From Cyanobacteria bacterium FACHB-471 (GTDB taxonomy: Bacteria > Cyanobacteriota > Cyanobacteriia > Elainellales > Elainellaceae): 64,000 nucleotides of DNA. Position numbers and translations under genes: made by a program. The stretch lies in NCBI GenBank assembly GCA_014695345.1, contig JACJOC010000111.1:62001-126000 (forward strand). Reading direction: 5' to 3'. The notes under the pieces were generated by a model. The model was not told where the DNA came from. It worked only from the letters and a program-made list of their open reading frames with translations, and searched no databases. Below, piece by piece: positions 33,440 through 42,392 of the stretch. How positions within the stretch are numbered: position 1 is the stretch's first letter; each line of letters starts with the position of its first letter.

Positions 33440-33856
33440 ATGATGCTACTGCGGCAGTGGGCAAATCGAATCCTTTTAATTGCAGTTTCTAGCCTGGTGC
33501 TGCTGGCTAGCTCAGCGTACGCTGAAAACTTGAATCCTTTAGTACGTTTGAGCGAGACAGAAGTTTCTAATCGTCTACAGCAGCTACCAGGTTGGACAGT
33601 TCGTGATCAACAGCTTGTTTGCACCTACCAACTTGGTAGCTTTGTGGAGGCGATCGCATTTGTCAATCGTTTGGTAGACCCTGCGGAAGCGGCAGGTCAT
33701 CATCCTGACTTACTAATTTCCTACAACCGAGTTACGGTCACTCTAATAACTCATGATGCGGGTGGACTAACAGCGTTAGATTTTGCTTTAGCAGAGGCGA
33801 TCGCTCAACTTCATAACGAAATTCCTTCCTCTGCTCCAGGCTGTCAGCCCAACTAA
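33440..33856 (+). CDS. Exported pterin-4-alpha-carbinolamine dehydratase-like protein
   Basis: 138 residues from ATG 33440 (ATG 33443 also possible). An upstream in-frame GTG at 33389 would read through the palindrome and is rejected. Residues 1-30 are a signal peptide (ILLIAVSSLVLLASSAYA). The rest is a PCD/DCoH domain: LQQLPGWTVRDQQLVCTYQL, then AGHHPDLLISYNRVTVTL and THDAGGLTALDFALA, with the paired active-site histidines. PCD enzymes recycle oxidised pterin cofactors in the cytoplasm, so an exported form is unusual; cyanobacterial lumenal or periplasmic use is unknown. Its stop overlaps the next convergent gene by 4 bp. Confidence 0.9.
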   Translation: MMLLRQWANRILLIAVSSLVLLASSAYAENLNPLVRLSETEVSNRLQQLPGWTVRDQQLVCTYQLGSFVEAIAFVNRLVDPAEAAGHHPDLLISYNRVTVTLITHDAGGLTALDFALAEAIAQLHNEIPSSAPGCQPN

Positions 33857-34503
33857 AATTTGGTAAACAGTCGCAATACTTTCAACCCAACTGAGAGAAA
33901 TGAGTGCATTTCTTCGAGTGGAACTTTAGCACTAGCGCGGTAAAAGATTAACCGTGAGTCACTCGCCTCAGTACAAAGCCCTCTGCTATCTTCATAGAAA
34001 GCAGTTGCTTCAGAATGAAAGGCTTTGCGAATCGATGCCTCGTCCTCGCCGCGCAGTAGATAACGGCTGGAAAATTCCGGATAGCTCGTAAAATCGATGT
34101 CGTGATAGCCCAAGAAATCGCCCATTTTGTGAAACAGATTTTCAGGGTACAGCGAGAATTTGGGCATCTGCAAGCGATCAGAACGTAGCAAAATAACCGT
34201 TTGGGAATGAGTGTGCGAGTTTTTTCCGCTCCCGGTCGTGTAAAGGTAGTCAAAAATAGCAACGAATGCTTCTTCAACTTGTCCCTGAATTAAATTCCTA
34301 ACTCGTCGGTTGCGGCCTCTAGAGAAGAGTTGAAAGTCATGAACGAGCCCCATAACTTGTCCATGACCGTTCTTGTAAAACTCCAGGTTTAGGTCTGCGG
34401 CGATCGCTTCTAGTTTTTTAGTTCTCTGGCGCTCAAAATAAATAGAAAGTGCGACGCCAACAATCGCCAGCACAATGAAAAACAGAATAAAGGGAAAATC
34501 CAT
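33853..34503 (-). CDS. Membrane-anchored protein of unknown function
   Basis: 216 residues with one N-terminal membrane helix (FPFILFFIVLAIVGVALSIYF) and then a soluble cytoplasmic domain. Conserved-looking stretches include LEAIAADLNLEFYKNGHG, LFSRGRNRRVRNLIQG and FSSRYLLRGEDEASIRKAFH. I have seen this pattern in uncharacterised bacterial proteins but cannot name a family or function. It overlaps the convergent dehydratase gene by 4 bp at the 3' ends. A large palindromic terminator separates it from mgdA upstream. Confidence 0.78.
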   Translation of the reverse strand: MDFPFILFFIVLAIVGVALSIYFERQRTKKLEAIAADLNLEFYKNGHGQVMGLVHDFQLFSRGRNRRVRNLIQGQVEEAFVAIFDYLYTTGSGKNSHTHSQTVILLRSDRLQMPKFSLYPENLFHKMGDFLGYHDIDFTSYPEFSSRYLLRGEDEASIRKAFHSEATAFYEDSRGLCTEASDSRLIFYRASAKVPLEEMHSFLSVGLKVLRLFTKF

Positions 34504-34592
34504 AAGGTTTTACTGACCTTTCTTAGCTTGGTAACAGAACAATAATTTGGCCTGTTTAGTATGCCCAGAGAGGGGCTTATACCTTTTCGGCA

Positions 34593-34640
34593 AAAACGAA
34601 CTAGAGGCGGGAAGGTACCTTCCCGCCTCTAGTTCGTTTT
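34593..34640. terminator. 48-bp perfect palindrome, bidirectional terminator
   Basis: Arms of 24 bp run from AAAACGAACTAGAGGCGG through GGTACC to the mirror CCGCCTCTAGTTCGTTTT with no mismatch. It carries A- and T-runs at both ends, so it would terminate from either direction. It lies 18 bp after the stop of mgdA on the minus strand. Confidence 0.8.
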
Positions 34641-34657
34641 CTTGGAATTGGAATTAA

Positions 34658-36106
34658 CTAGCTTTTGGGCAAGTTTAGCCGATGTTCATGGATGCCATGA
34701 TGGATCGTTTTTACCCACTTCAGACGTTTTCGTCGCAGCGAAACACGGAAGGTCATGCTAGCAACGATGGGTAGCCAGTGGAACATGTAGACTGTGCCCT
34801 GCAATGTCTGGAAAAACAGCAGAAAGAGCGATTGAACTGTCACCTTGCTGGCGTTTCCATCAGGTTCTGTTCGTCGTAGTCCTATGACCATGCCGATAAT
34901 AAACAGCACGATGGTTAGGCTGGCGATAGGGCTAAAAATCGGCACCCGATTGCGGGCGATCGCCATCAAAAAGTCAGGCACTGCGGCAGTTGGCATGACA
35001 TATTGAGTTACCCAAAACATGAATAAATCAACGGTCTTGCGAGTTCCCATCCGGTTCGATAAAATCAGCCGCCAATAGTCCAAATAGCGTTGATAGCCAC
35101 CCTCTGCCCATCGGTTTCGCTGGTGCCACAGCCCCAGTGGACGGGTTACCCCTTCCTCTCCAACGGGTGGAAATGACAGAAAATCAATATCCCACTGGTC
35201 CAGGTGCAGTTTGAAGGTTAAATCCAGGTCGTCTGTAATCGTTTCTTCGTTCCAGCCGCCGCAGCAATCAAGTGCCTCTCGTCGCACAAACTGGCCATTG
35301 CCGCGCAGTTCTCCAATGCCGCCGATCGCTAATCGCTGCTGCTGAAGGTAAGAATCCAGCGCCATTTCTGCAACCTGATTACGGGTCCAAAAATTAGCCG
35401 AAGCATTGGCGATCGCCTTCCTGACCTGCACTGCTCCAACCTTCTTGCGCTCAAACATGGGTAGAACGCGCCGCAGCAAATCCCCCGGTACCTGAGCATC
35501 GGCATCAAATACTGCGATGATCTCCCCTTTCGTAATGGGATAAACCTCGTTTAGTGCGCCAGACTTACCGCCCCCAGCGCTCGCAGAACGATGAATCACC
35601 CGAAGCTGAGGATACTCCTCCGCCAAGTGGTCTAACAAAATGGGAGTGCGATCGCTGCTATTGTCATCAATTACCCAGAGGTCATAGCGACAGTCCGGAT
35701 AATCAAGATTGCACAGCGTTTTAACCAATGGCACCACGACCGCTTCCTCATTTTTCGCCGCGACCAACAGCGAAACATAAGGACAAGCTTCAGGGTCAGT
35801 TTCTGCAAGCGGCTCAGGCATAGCGACCGGCCGGGCAAACAAAATCCGTAGAGCATGAATGCCCATTAGAGTCGTTAAGCCCAAGACAAACCAATAGCCC
35901 CAGGAAACCAGGTGAAGTGCAACAGTACCACTCCAGACGAGCGTTAAGACTACAACTGCCTTACGCCTGCGACCTTTCAACCCTCGATGTAAAGAATTGC
36001 TTGTAGCAGAAGCCTCATGCTTTGAGTCCGTCAGGTCAGTTAAAAGTGAGCTGATAGGCTCTAGTTCGCTATAGGAGTCGTTTTCGAGCCAGGAATTCTC
36101 CGGCAT
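34658..36106 (-). CDS. mgdA: Monoglucosyldiacylglycerol synthase-type glycosyltransferase (GT2)
   Basis: 482 residues, the size of cyanobacterial MgdA, which glucosylates diacylglycerol as the first step toward the thylakoid galactolipid MGDG. Two membrane helices (about 52-90) are followed by the GT2 catalytic domain (about 108-330): LLVAAKNEEAVV, WVIDDNSSD, FDADAQVP (the D-x-D metal site), ETITDDLDLTFKLH (acid) and QRNRWAEGGYQRYL (the QxxRW motif). More helices follow to the C-terminus. The N-terminus PENSWLENDSYSEL and the tail RRKRLKWVKTIHHG match my memory of Synechocystis Sll1377. Essential for photosynthetic membranes. Confidence 0.9.
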   Translation of the reverse strand: MPENSWLENDSYSELEPISSLLTDLTDSKHEASATSNSLHRGLKGRRRKAVVVLTLVWSGTVALHLVSWGYWFVLGLTTLMGIHALRILFARPVAMPEPLAETDPEACPYVSLLVAAKNEEAVVVPLVKTLCNLDYPDCRYDLWVIDDNSSDRTPILLDHLAEEYPQLRVIHRSASAGGGKSGALNEVYPITKGEIIAVFDADAQVPGDLLRRVLPMFERKKVGAVQVRKAIANASANFWTRNQVAEMALDSYLQQQRLAIGGIGELRGNGQFVRREALDCCGGWNEETITDDLDLTFKLHLDQWDIDFLSFPPVGEEGVTRPLGLWHQRNRWAEGGYQRYLDYWRLILSNRMGTRKTVDLFMFWVTQYVMPTAAVPDFLMAIARNRVPIFSPIASLTIVLFIIGMVIGLRRTEPDGNASKVTVQSLFLLFFQTLQGTVYMFHWLPIVASMTFRVSLRRKRLKWVKTIHHGIHEHRLNLPKS

Positions 36107-36571
36107 AGATTGCTTAATTTAACCACCAAAATTAACCACTACTCACAGGGGAGCAAAATAAAGCTGTACCAAACAGCACAACTTAATCCCCAATAGCTTT
36201 CCCTACGACAACCAAAATCACCTATTCCACCTTAGACGGTTTGCAAATCAAATTTCTAAATTGCTAGAGCGACAGAGCCGCCATTCACATCGGTCTAATA
36301 GAGGTTCTTGGGCTATTTTTAGTTGCAGTAGAAAAATCGTACAGCCGCTCCTGGCCGAGTACACCGATAAGTACACCTACCTGGAAAAGTAGCTGAGCAG
36401 TAGCAGTTTATCATCTTCTTCACGGTCAGCTAGTCAACTGTGCCTGGACATGCACTAGAAAATGTAGTGCGTAAAGATTCATTTGGGATAGATAGGAATG
36501 CGGCAGAACTGACTGCCCAACGCCAATGCAAGCGTTGTACTAGCCTTTTTATCATCCTTCTAAGTGCATCT
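36107..36571. other. Divergent promoter interval between mgdA and radC
   Basis: 465 bases that must hold promoters for both genes. An open frame upstream of radC (from 36440) is in phase with it but gives an N-terminus unlike RadC, so it is treated as untranslated. No clear operator, hairpin or RNA gene is seen. Confidence 0.45.
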
Positions 36572-37303
36572 ATGACCTACAGTCTTAGAGTGGCAGACCT
36601 GCCCGCCACCGAGCGACCTCGCGAACGACTGCTCACGCAAGGAGCTAAAATTCTCTCTACAGCCGAGTTAATTGCCATTTTGCTAGGCACGGGGCAAGGT
36701 CCTGGTCGCCTCTCAGCCGTAGGTTTAGGGCAGTACATTTTGCAAAAGTTGGGGGAAGATCAGCGAGATTCTCTTGCGGTCTTAAGAGATGTAAATGCCC
36801 AAGAATTGATGCAAATTCCGGGTGTAGGTCCAGCCAAAGCAACCACCATTTTGGCGGCGATCGAGCTTGGCAAACGAGTCTTGCAGGTGCGCCCGTCAGA
36901 ACGCACCGTGATTGATGATCCGGCTGTGGCAGCAGCAACCCTCAGCCACGACCTGATGTGGCAATCTCAAGAGCGGTTTGCGGTACTGCTACTAGACATC
37001 AAACATCGGCTACTGGGAACTCGGGTCATCACAATCGGGACGGCGACAGAAACTCTCGCTCACCCTCGCGACATTTTTCGGGAAGCGATTCGTCAGGGTG
37101 CGGTGAGGGTGATTGTGGCTCACAATCATCCCTCTGGGAACGTTGAACCCAGTCCAGAAGATATTTCTCTAACTCGTCAACTTCTTGCAGGAGCGCAGCT
37201 TCTAGGAATTCCGGTACTCGATCACTTGATTTTGGGTGATGGAAATCATTTGAGTCTCCGGCAGACGACCAGCCTTTGGAATGAATTAGCTCAAGGGGAT
37301 TAA
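36572..37303 (+). CDS. radC: RadC-family JAB/MPN-domain protein
   Basis: 243 residues from the ATG at 36572, the usual RadC length. The N-terminal part has a helix-hairpin-helix ([20 protein letters not shown]). The C-terminal half is a JAB1/MPN metalloprotease-like domain with the zinc motif [19 protein letters not shown] preceded by E in GTATETL. RadC was named for a repair role that was later withdrawn; its true function is unsettled. No Shine-Dalgarno precedes the ATG. Confidence 0.95.
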   Translation: MTYSLRVADLPATERPRERLLTQGAKILSTAELIAILLGTGQGPGRLSAVGLGQYILQKLGEDQRDSLAVLRDVNAQELMQIPGVGPAKATTILAAIELGKRVLQVRPSERTVIDDPAVAAATLSHDLMWQSQERFAVLLLDIKHRLLGTRVITIGTATETLAHPRDIFREAIRQGAVRVIVAHNHPSGNVEPSPEDISLTRQLLAGAQLLGIPVLDHLILGDGNHLSLRQTTSLWNELAQGD

Positions 37304-37396
37304 TTTTTGGGTTGCAGACGGCCTCATCCTGACTTATACTGAAGCCTCGAATTAAGCAATATTATTGTTAGACAGTATCTGGTATAGGAGGTTTTT

Positions 37397-37765
37397 ATTC
37401 CTGAATCACTAACCCTGACCGTAAGTTTAAGAGGCACCCGCGAAGTCAGGGAAAATTGCCAGCTTTTTCGCCTTGCCGGCCTTTTAGATGCCTTCTCAGA
37501 GCCAACGTTTCGCAAGGTGTTCGACAAGTTTGTAGAGGAAGGTCCAAAGAATTTTATTCTGGATCTATCTCAAATAGACTTTGTCGATAGCTCTGGGCTG
37601 GGTGCTCTCGTGCAGCTTGTCAAGAAAACGCAAACTGCTGGAGGAACTTTGCAAGTCGTAACTAACCCTCGCGTTACGCAGACGGTCAAGCTCGTTCGGC
37701 TTGAGCAGTTCCTGTCTCTCCAGCCATCGGTTGAGGCCGCTCTAGAAAACGTCAAGTCGGCTTGA
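37397..37765 (+). CDS. STAS-domain anti-sigma factor antagonist, probable AUU start
   Basis: 122 residues if read from ATT at 37397. STAS features: LAGLLDAFSEPTFRKVFDKF, FILDLSQIDFVDSSGLGALV (phospho-acceptor Ser in DSSG) and GGTLQVVTNPRV. The first in-frame ATG/GTG/TTG is GTG 37517, which would delete the first strand and helix of the fold. Between the in-frame stop at 37385-37387 and that GTG the only start-like codons are ATT at 37397 and CTG at 37415. The ATT follows AGGAGG with 6-base spacing. An AUU start (known from infC) is therefore the best reading. SpoIIAA/RsbV-type role expected. Confidence 0.8.
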   Translation: MPESLTLTVSLRGTREVRENCQLFRLAGLLDAFSEPTFRKVFDKFVEEGPKNFILDLSQIDFVDSSGLGALVQLVKKTQTAGGTLQVVTNPRVTQTVKLVRLEQFLSLQPSVEAALENVKSA

Positions 37766-37957
37766 TTTAGATTCAACAGAACGGTTGAATTATGTGACCA
37801 GATTGGCTTCTGGCACTCTAAGCTGTCTATGCGATCGCAGAAAGTAGATGCGATCGCATTTTGCTATGGCATACGTCCTTAATCGCATTTGGGGCTACTA
37901 TGCAAGTGAAGGAAGGTAAAGAAAAACAAAGGTTTATAACAGTGAGGGGGCCCTTGC

Positions 37958-38428
37958 GTGGCACCGAAGGATGAAACAGGTTTAGACTACTTCGCTACTC
38001 GGCTGCTGGAGCAGACTCATTTGTCTAGCCCAACGTCTTTGCCTGTCTTGACCCCTGACCAGGTTAAGCAGCTTTCACCTGCTGCCCTAGCTTATATTGG
38101 AGATGCGGTTTACGAACTTCATGTCCGGTTGTCCTACCTGATGCCGCCCAAGCGCTTGCAGACTTATCATAGTCAAGTGGTGGCTCAAGTTAGGGCGGAA
38201 AGTCAAGCTAACCATCTGCGATCGCTTGAACCTTACCTGACGACGGCTGAATTAGAAATTTCAAAGCGGGGCCGTAATGCTGCCTCCAACCGTCCCCGAA
38301 GAGTTGCTTTAGAGGTTTATCAGTCTGCTACCAGTCTGGAGACTTTAATGGGTTATCTATATCTCACTGATCCCCAGCGGCTTGCCCAACTATTCGCAAA
38401 ATTAGATCTAGAAAAGCTATCAGAGTAA
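37958..38428 (+). CDS. mrnC: Mini-ribonuclease III
   Basis: 156 residues starting at GTG. This is a stand-alone RNase III catalytic domain without the RNA-binding domain, as in MrnC, which matures the 3' and 5' ends of 23S rRNA. The signature LAYIGDAVYELHVRL (about 47-61) contains the acidic metal residues, and ERRxxVVAQ-type and RGRNA motifs appear as YHSQVVAQVRAESQANHL and ISKRGRNA, then YQSATSLETLMGYLYL. GAGGGGG precedes the GTG. It lies 140 bp upstream of rlmB, another 23S rRNA factor, with a terminator-like hairpin between. Confidence 0.93.
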   Translation: MAPKDETGLDYFATRLLEQTHLSSPTSLPVLTPDQVKQLSPAALAYIGDAVYELHVRLSYLMPPKRLQTYHSQVVAQVRAESQANHLRSLEPYLTTAELEISKRGRNAASNRPRRVALEVYQSATSLETLMGYLYLTDPQRLAQLFAKLDLEKLSE

Positions 38429-38459
38429 CGATCTAAATTCTTGTAAGGACTTTCGGTCA

Positions 38460-38492
38460 GACCATCCAAGTAGATAGGTGGATGGTCCTTTA
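38460..38492 (+). terminator. Terminator after mrnC
   Basis: GACCATCCA (38460-38468) pairs with TGGATGGTC (38479-38487), followed by CTTTATA. It lies 31 bp after the mrnC stop. Confidence 0.6.
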
Positions 38493-38570
38493 TAGGTCCC
38501 CTAAATCAGCATTTTTACGGCAAGGTCGAATACCTTGCACAATTTTGAGCAATTCAGAGGAATTTGTACC

Positions 38571-39788
38571 ATGGCTCCTAAACATCGCAACGCATCCCAG
38601 GATCGCTCTCCTCGAAAAGGTGCAGCTAAGTCAAAAGACAAACGTGTTCATTTAAAACCCAGTCGTTCTCAACCAGATACAGAGCGTCGGGGTGAACGCA
38701 GAGTTGCTAAGCCCGATGCAGAAGGTCGGGGTGAGCGCAAAGTTGCCAAGTCAGATACAGAAGGTCGGCGTGAGCGCAGAGTTATCAAGTCAGATACAGA
38801 GCGCCGGGGTGAGCGCAGAGTTATCGGTGGCAGAAAAATTAAACAGCGCTCTGTGATTCAGATCCAACCTATGAAGCGATCGCCCATTGCTGAAAAGCCA
38901 GGACGGGAGCAACAGGAGCAACAGGCAAATATTGCCGATCCCCAGTTTGAAACGGCTAATTCGGTTGGTGTGACGGATTTGCCTGATACAGATAACGATC
39001 TGATTTATGGTCGTCATCCAGTTTTGGCTGCACTGGAGAGCCAACGACAGCTCAATCGCCTCTGGATTACTCCAAGGTTGCGCTATGACTCTCGCTTTCA
39101 TTCTCTTTTGCTTCAGGCTAAAGCCAACGGAACGGTCATTGATGAAGTTGATCACCGACGGCTAGATCAGCTCACTCAAGCGGCAAACCATCAGGGGATC
39201 GCGGCTCAGGTTACCTCCTACGTCTATGCTGATCTGCAAGAAATGATCGAGCGGGCTAAGGCAACATCTGAGCAACCTGTCATTGTGGTTGCCGATAGTA
39301 TTACAGATCCTCACAATTTGGGAGCAATTATCCGCACCGCAGAAGCGCTGGGATCGCAAGGGATGGTGATCCCGCAGCGGCGGGCCGTGGGGATCACATC
39401 ATCTGTGGTTAAAGTTGCGGCAGGAGCTTTAGAAACTTTTCCAGTTGCAAGGGTTGTCAATTTAAGCCGGGCATTGGAAGAATTAAAGAAAGCTGGCTTT
39501 TGGGTTTACGGTACAGCGGTAACGGCCAGTGAAGATTTGGACACTGTTAAATTCACGGGGCCGATCGCTCTGGTGATTGGCTCAGAAGGTGAAGGGTTAA
39601 GTCTTCTCACACAGCGCTGTTGCGATACCCTAGTCTCGATTCCGCTGAGAGGCAATACACCTAGCCTGAATGCCTCTGTAGCAGCCGGAATGGCACTTTA
39701 CGAAATTTACCGACAGCGACGAGCTAGCACTGTACACCTTGGTGGATGTTTTGCAAAAAAAAGTGCGACAGAGTATAACAAAACTTGA
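38571..39788 (+). CDS. rlmB: 23S rRNA (guanosine-2'-O)-methyltransferase RlmB, TrmH family
   Basis: 405 residues from ATG 38571 (GAGG 10 bases upstream). The first 130 residues are a basic, low-complexity tail with four 13-residue repeats ([13 protein letters not shown] type). Then comes a substrate-binding domain ([14 protein letters not shown]) and the SPOUT methyltransferase fold with its knot motifs: [32 protein letters not shown] and [20 protein letters not shown]. The last 17 residues ([20 protein letters not shown]) extend past the fold. RlmB methylates a G in the peptidyl-transferase centre. The charged repeat tail may help rRNA binding. Confidence 0.93.
   Translation: MAPKHRNASQDRSPRKGAAKSKDKRVHLKPSRSQPDTERRGERRVAKPDAEGRGERKVAKSDTEGRRERRVIKSDTERRGERRVIGGRKIKQRSVIQIQPMKRSPIAEKPGREQQEQQANIADPQFETANSVGVTDLPDTDNDLIYGRHPVLAALESQRQLNRLWITPRLRYDSRFHSLLLQAKANGTVIDEVDHRRLDQLTQAANHQGIAAQVTSYVYADLQEMIERAKATSEQPVIVVADSITDPHNLGAIIRTAEALGSQGMVIPQRRAVGITSSVVKVAAGALETFPVARVVNLSRALEELKKAGFWVYGTAVTASEDLDTVKFTGPIALVIGSEGEGLSLLTQRCCDTLVSIPLRGNTPSLNASVAAGMALYEIYRQRRASTVHLGGCFAKKSATEYNKT
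38676..38831 (+). repeat. Four tandem 39-bp repeats inside rlmB
   Basis: Four adjacent units of 39 bp, starting GATACAGAGCGTCGGGGTGA, differ at a few bases each and encode [39 protein letters not shown] and [13 protein letters not shown]. The unit length keeps the reading frame, so copy number can change without breaking the gene. Confidence 0.85.
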
Positions 39789-39868
39789 AACTTCTTAAGG
39801 GCAGTTGACAATTCGCTTAGCGTTACCCAGCACACCCTGTTATTCAGCAGAGACAATTCGGTAAAACT

Positions 39869-40153
39869 ATGAAAGAACTTTGGACAAATCTACTTCAAAC
39901 CGTTGGTCTGGCTTGGTGGGTTGAGATCCTTACTGACAATCCGCGTTGCACCTACTATTTTGGACCTTTTGCTAGCGCTAGTGAGGCTGAGGCTGAGAAA
40001 GCTGGCTACATTGAGGATCTGGAGCAAGAAGGCGCTCAGGGTATCAAAGTTGCTGTGAAGCGATGCAAGCCAGACAATCTGACGATTTATGAAGAGATTG
40101 CAGATCGTCCTAGCCGTGGTGGCCCAGCTCCCGTTTTTAGCGGTCAAGTTTAA
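39869..40153 (+). CDS. DUF1816-domain protein
   Basis: 94 residues. AWWVEILTDNPRCTYYFGPF and then EAEKAGYIEDLEQEGAQGI mark the DUF1816 family, short proteins nearly confined to cyanobacteria and of unknown function. The last 15 residues (PSRGGPAPVFSGQV) are a flexible tail. ATG start without a strong Shine-Dalgarno. It stands alone between rlmB and a convergent hydrolase gene. Confidence 0.9.
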   Translation: MKELWTNLLQTVGLAWWVEILTDNPRCTYYFGPFASASEAEAEKAGYIEDLEQEGAQGIKVAVKRCKPDNLTIYEEIADRPSRGGPAPVFSGQV

Positions 40154-40179
40154 TTAGCAGGTTTGTTGTCCTTCTGCAT

Positions 40180-41040
40180 CTAGCTTAGAGCGTTTGACCT
40201 TTTGTCTACAACGTCAGGGTTGCTCTCAATCCAATTGTCAATGTCCCGGAGTACCTGATTGGGGATCTCCCAGGGGAAGAGGTGTGCGACATCAGGGTAG
40301 CTGAGCCAATGGCATTTTGGCAGATGTTGAGCAGTTTCCAGACTAGATTCAAGCGTAATGTGTCGATCTGCCGTTCCAGCCATAACCAAGCTGGAGCACT
40401 TAACCTGATTGAGGTCTGCGAGTCGATTGTAGTCTTGCCTAAGAGCATCGTTTAGAGCTTGACGAGCACTAGGTGATGTCTGAAAGTAAGCTGGCATTCC
40501 TTCAATGGCAAGGTGCTGGTAGGCGATCGCTGTGTGTTGCTGCATCAGGTAACGATAGAGCGATCGCTTGCCAAAGGTGTCAATGTTCCACTGCCAGCCT
40601 GGTTGCAACCAGTTGATTACCGATGCCAGTCCCGTGTACAGGTTATCTTCCCAGCTAATGGGTGGGTGACTGCTGCGAGGACGCATTGCTGAAGCAATCA
40701 GGATCAGTCCGCTGATTCGCTCTGGTTGTCTTAGTGCTAGCTCCGTCGCCAAAATTCCTCCCAGTGACCAGCCCAAGACTAAGCATCGCTCAATTTGATA
40801 GCGATCGAGTAACGCATCTAGATCGACCAGGTGATCCTGCATGGCAAACGCTGTCTTAGCCTGGCTCTTGCCATAGCCACGCAGATCAGGCGCAAAGGTT
40901 TTGAAACGCCGAGAAAAATGCTGAGTAAAGACCGACATACTGGCCCCAGTGCCAGGGTGCCCATGCAAACAGAGCATTGGGAAACCGCTTCCCTGCACCT
41001 GAACTGAGAGTGAAATGGCTGAGGGATCAGACTGCTGCAT
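40180..41040 (-). CDS. Alpha/beta-hydrolase (BioH/YcdJ-like esterase group)
   Basis: 286 residues with a full catalytic triad in sight: nucleophile Ser in LVLGWSLGGILATELAL (G-W-S-L-G), Asp in MAGTADRHITLES and His in DVAHLFPWEIP. The oxyanion region is LCLHGHPGTGASM. A cap of helices lies at about 120-200. The substrate is unknown; esterase or carboxylesterase activity is likely. It contrasts with the hydrolase at 12117-13031, which lacks the serine. ATG start. Confidence 0.9.
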   Translation of the reverse strand: MQQSDPSAISLSVQVQGSGFPMLCLHGHPGTGASMSVFTQHFSRRFKTFAPDLRGYGKSQAKTAFAMQDHLVDLDALLDRYQIERCLVLGWSLGGILATELALRQPERISGLILIASAMRPRSSHPPISWEDNLYTGLASVINWLQPGWQWNIDTFGKRSLYRYLMQQHTAIAYQHLAIEGMPAYFQTSPSARQALNDALRQDYNRLADLNQVKCSSLVMAGTADRHITLESSLETAQHLPKCHWLSYPDVAHLFPWEIPNQVLRDIDNWIESNPDVVDKRSNALS

Positions 41041-41069
41041 AGGTCGAAACTGCGCTTAACTAAAGGGCT

Positions 41070-42260
41070 TTATGGCTGAGCCGATGAGCTAGACCAAACT
41101 TTGATGTTGCCTTCCGTCACAGCAACAAAGAGGCGTCCGTCGGGACTAAACGCACCATTAGTTGCATTCTCCTCAAAAGTTTGAAGCGTTTGCCCGGTAA
41201 CCATATCTAGCAGGTTGATGTCTTCCTCATAATTAATAACAGCCAGGATTTTGCCATCTGCACTTGGGATTAACCAGTCCTGCTCGACGAACTCCGTTGC
41301 TGTATTTACAAGCTCTCCTGTGTTGATATTCCAGGTTGCGACTTGACGGGGCACAACTGCGCCATTGCGACTTACTGTAAAAGTGCCCGTTACAGTCTGG
41401 TTGTCTGGACTGAAGGCTATCTTAAAGGCATCTATGCCGCCCTCAAAGGTTCGTTTGATCTGCCCAGAAGCAAGGTCAATCAAAGTTAATTCGCCATCCA
41501 CATGGGTACTAGCGAGCATTTGCCCATCTGAACTGACTTTCAGAGTTCGAATGGTTTCCCGATACCCGACTAAGCTGCGCTGAAGTGTTCCTTGGTTGAC
41601 ATCCCAAACCTGAATCAGAGGACTAGTAGCACTGCTGTAGAGCGTTTGGCTGTCAGGGCTAAAGGCCAAAACACTACTGAAATAATAGCCGCCCTCTTCC
41701 ATAAACTTAGGGGTGATAGCTCGTCTAAGCGTGCGGATCGTTTGACCACTACTCACATTTCGCAGGCGGATGGTCAGCATTCGGTTGTCAAAGTCATAAT
41801 CGGCAGTAGCAAGGAGTTGACCATCAGGGCTAAAGGCGATCGCCGAAACCATTGCAGCATGATCACTCAATGTGTAGAGCGCTTCGCCTGTTGTCAGATC
41901 CCACACTCTAACGGAGTCTGCGTACTCGTTGGGATCAGTCGTAACGGCACCGGCAACCACCCTCCCATCTGGGCTAATAGCAATAGTGTCAGTCCCCCCA
42001 AGACTCACCTGATCATCCGAAATAGTCAGAACAGGTTCGGTAGTCCAGTTAACCTGAGCAGATGAAGACTGAGCTAGAGAGACAGCTGCGGGAACTGAAT
42101 AATTTTGAGCATAAGCAGGGCGATTGAGTTCTTGCCTGCTGGCAGTTGCAATAGGGGCGATCGCTCCAGAAATGATTGTGGCAGCAGCAAGAGCAATCCC
42201 TGGCAGCAACTGGGCTAGGCGTAACCTGACAAAATTTTGAGAAGAGTCTTGAGCAACCAT
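41070..42260 (-). CDS. Exported WD40-repeat beta-propeller protein
   Basis: 396 residues. An N-terminal hydrophobic segment (LAQLLPGIALAAATIISGAIA) looks like a signal peptide or anchor. After a linker come about seven WD40-type blades (for example ISPDGRVVAGAVTTDP with DSVRVWDLTTGEALYTLSDH, AFSPDGQLLATADY, FSPDSQTLYSSATSPLIQVW, AFSPDNQTVTG, FSPDGRLFVAVTEGNIKVW). That is enough for a closed propeller that would act as a protein-binding platform in the periplasm or on the membrane. Its partners are unknown. It is 29 bp upstream of the hydrolase gene on the same strand, so the two may form a unit. Confidence 0.88.
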   Translation of the reverse strand: MVAQDSSQNFVRLRLAQLLPGIALAAATIISGAIAPIATASRQELNRPAYAQNYSVPAAVSLAQSSSAQVNWTTEPVLTISDDQVSLGGTDTIAISPDGRVVAGAVTTDPNEYADSVRVWDLTTGEALYTLSDHAAMVSAIAFSPDGQLLATADYDFDNRMLTIRLRNVSSGQTIRTLRRAITPKFMEEGGYYFSSVLAFSPDSQTLYSSATSPLIQVWDVNQGTLQRSLVGYRETIRTLKVSSDGQMLASTHVDGELTLIDLASGQIKRTFEGGIDAFKIAFSPDNQTVTGTFTVSRNGAVVPRQVATWNINTGELVNTATEFVEQDWLIPSADGKILAVINYEEDINLLDMVTGQTLQTFEENATNGAFSPDGRLFVAVTEGNIKVWSSSSAQP

Positions 42261-42392
42261 ATTCTGGGCAAGAGACGCGATGAATTACGTCTGTACAAGT
42301 AGGCTACGCACTATTGTTGACTGCGGCACCGCTTTTCGGATGCGAGGGTAAGCCGATTCTGTATCTGGCTACCCTAACCTCTTAGAAACCTT

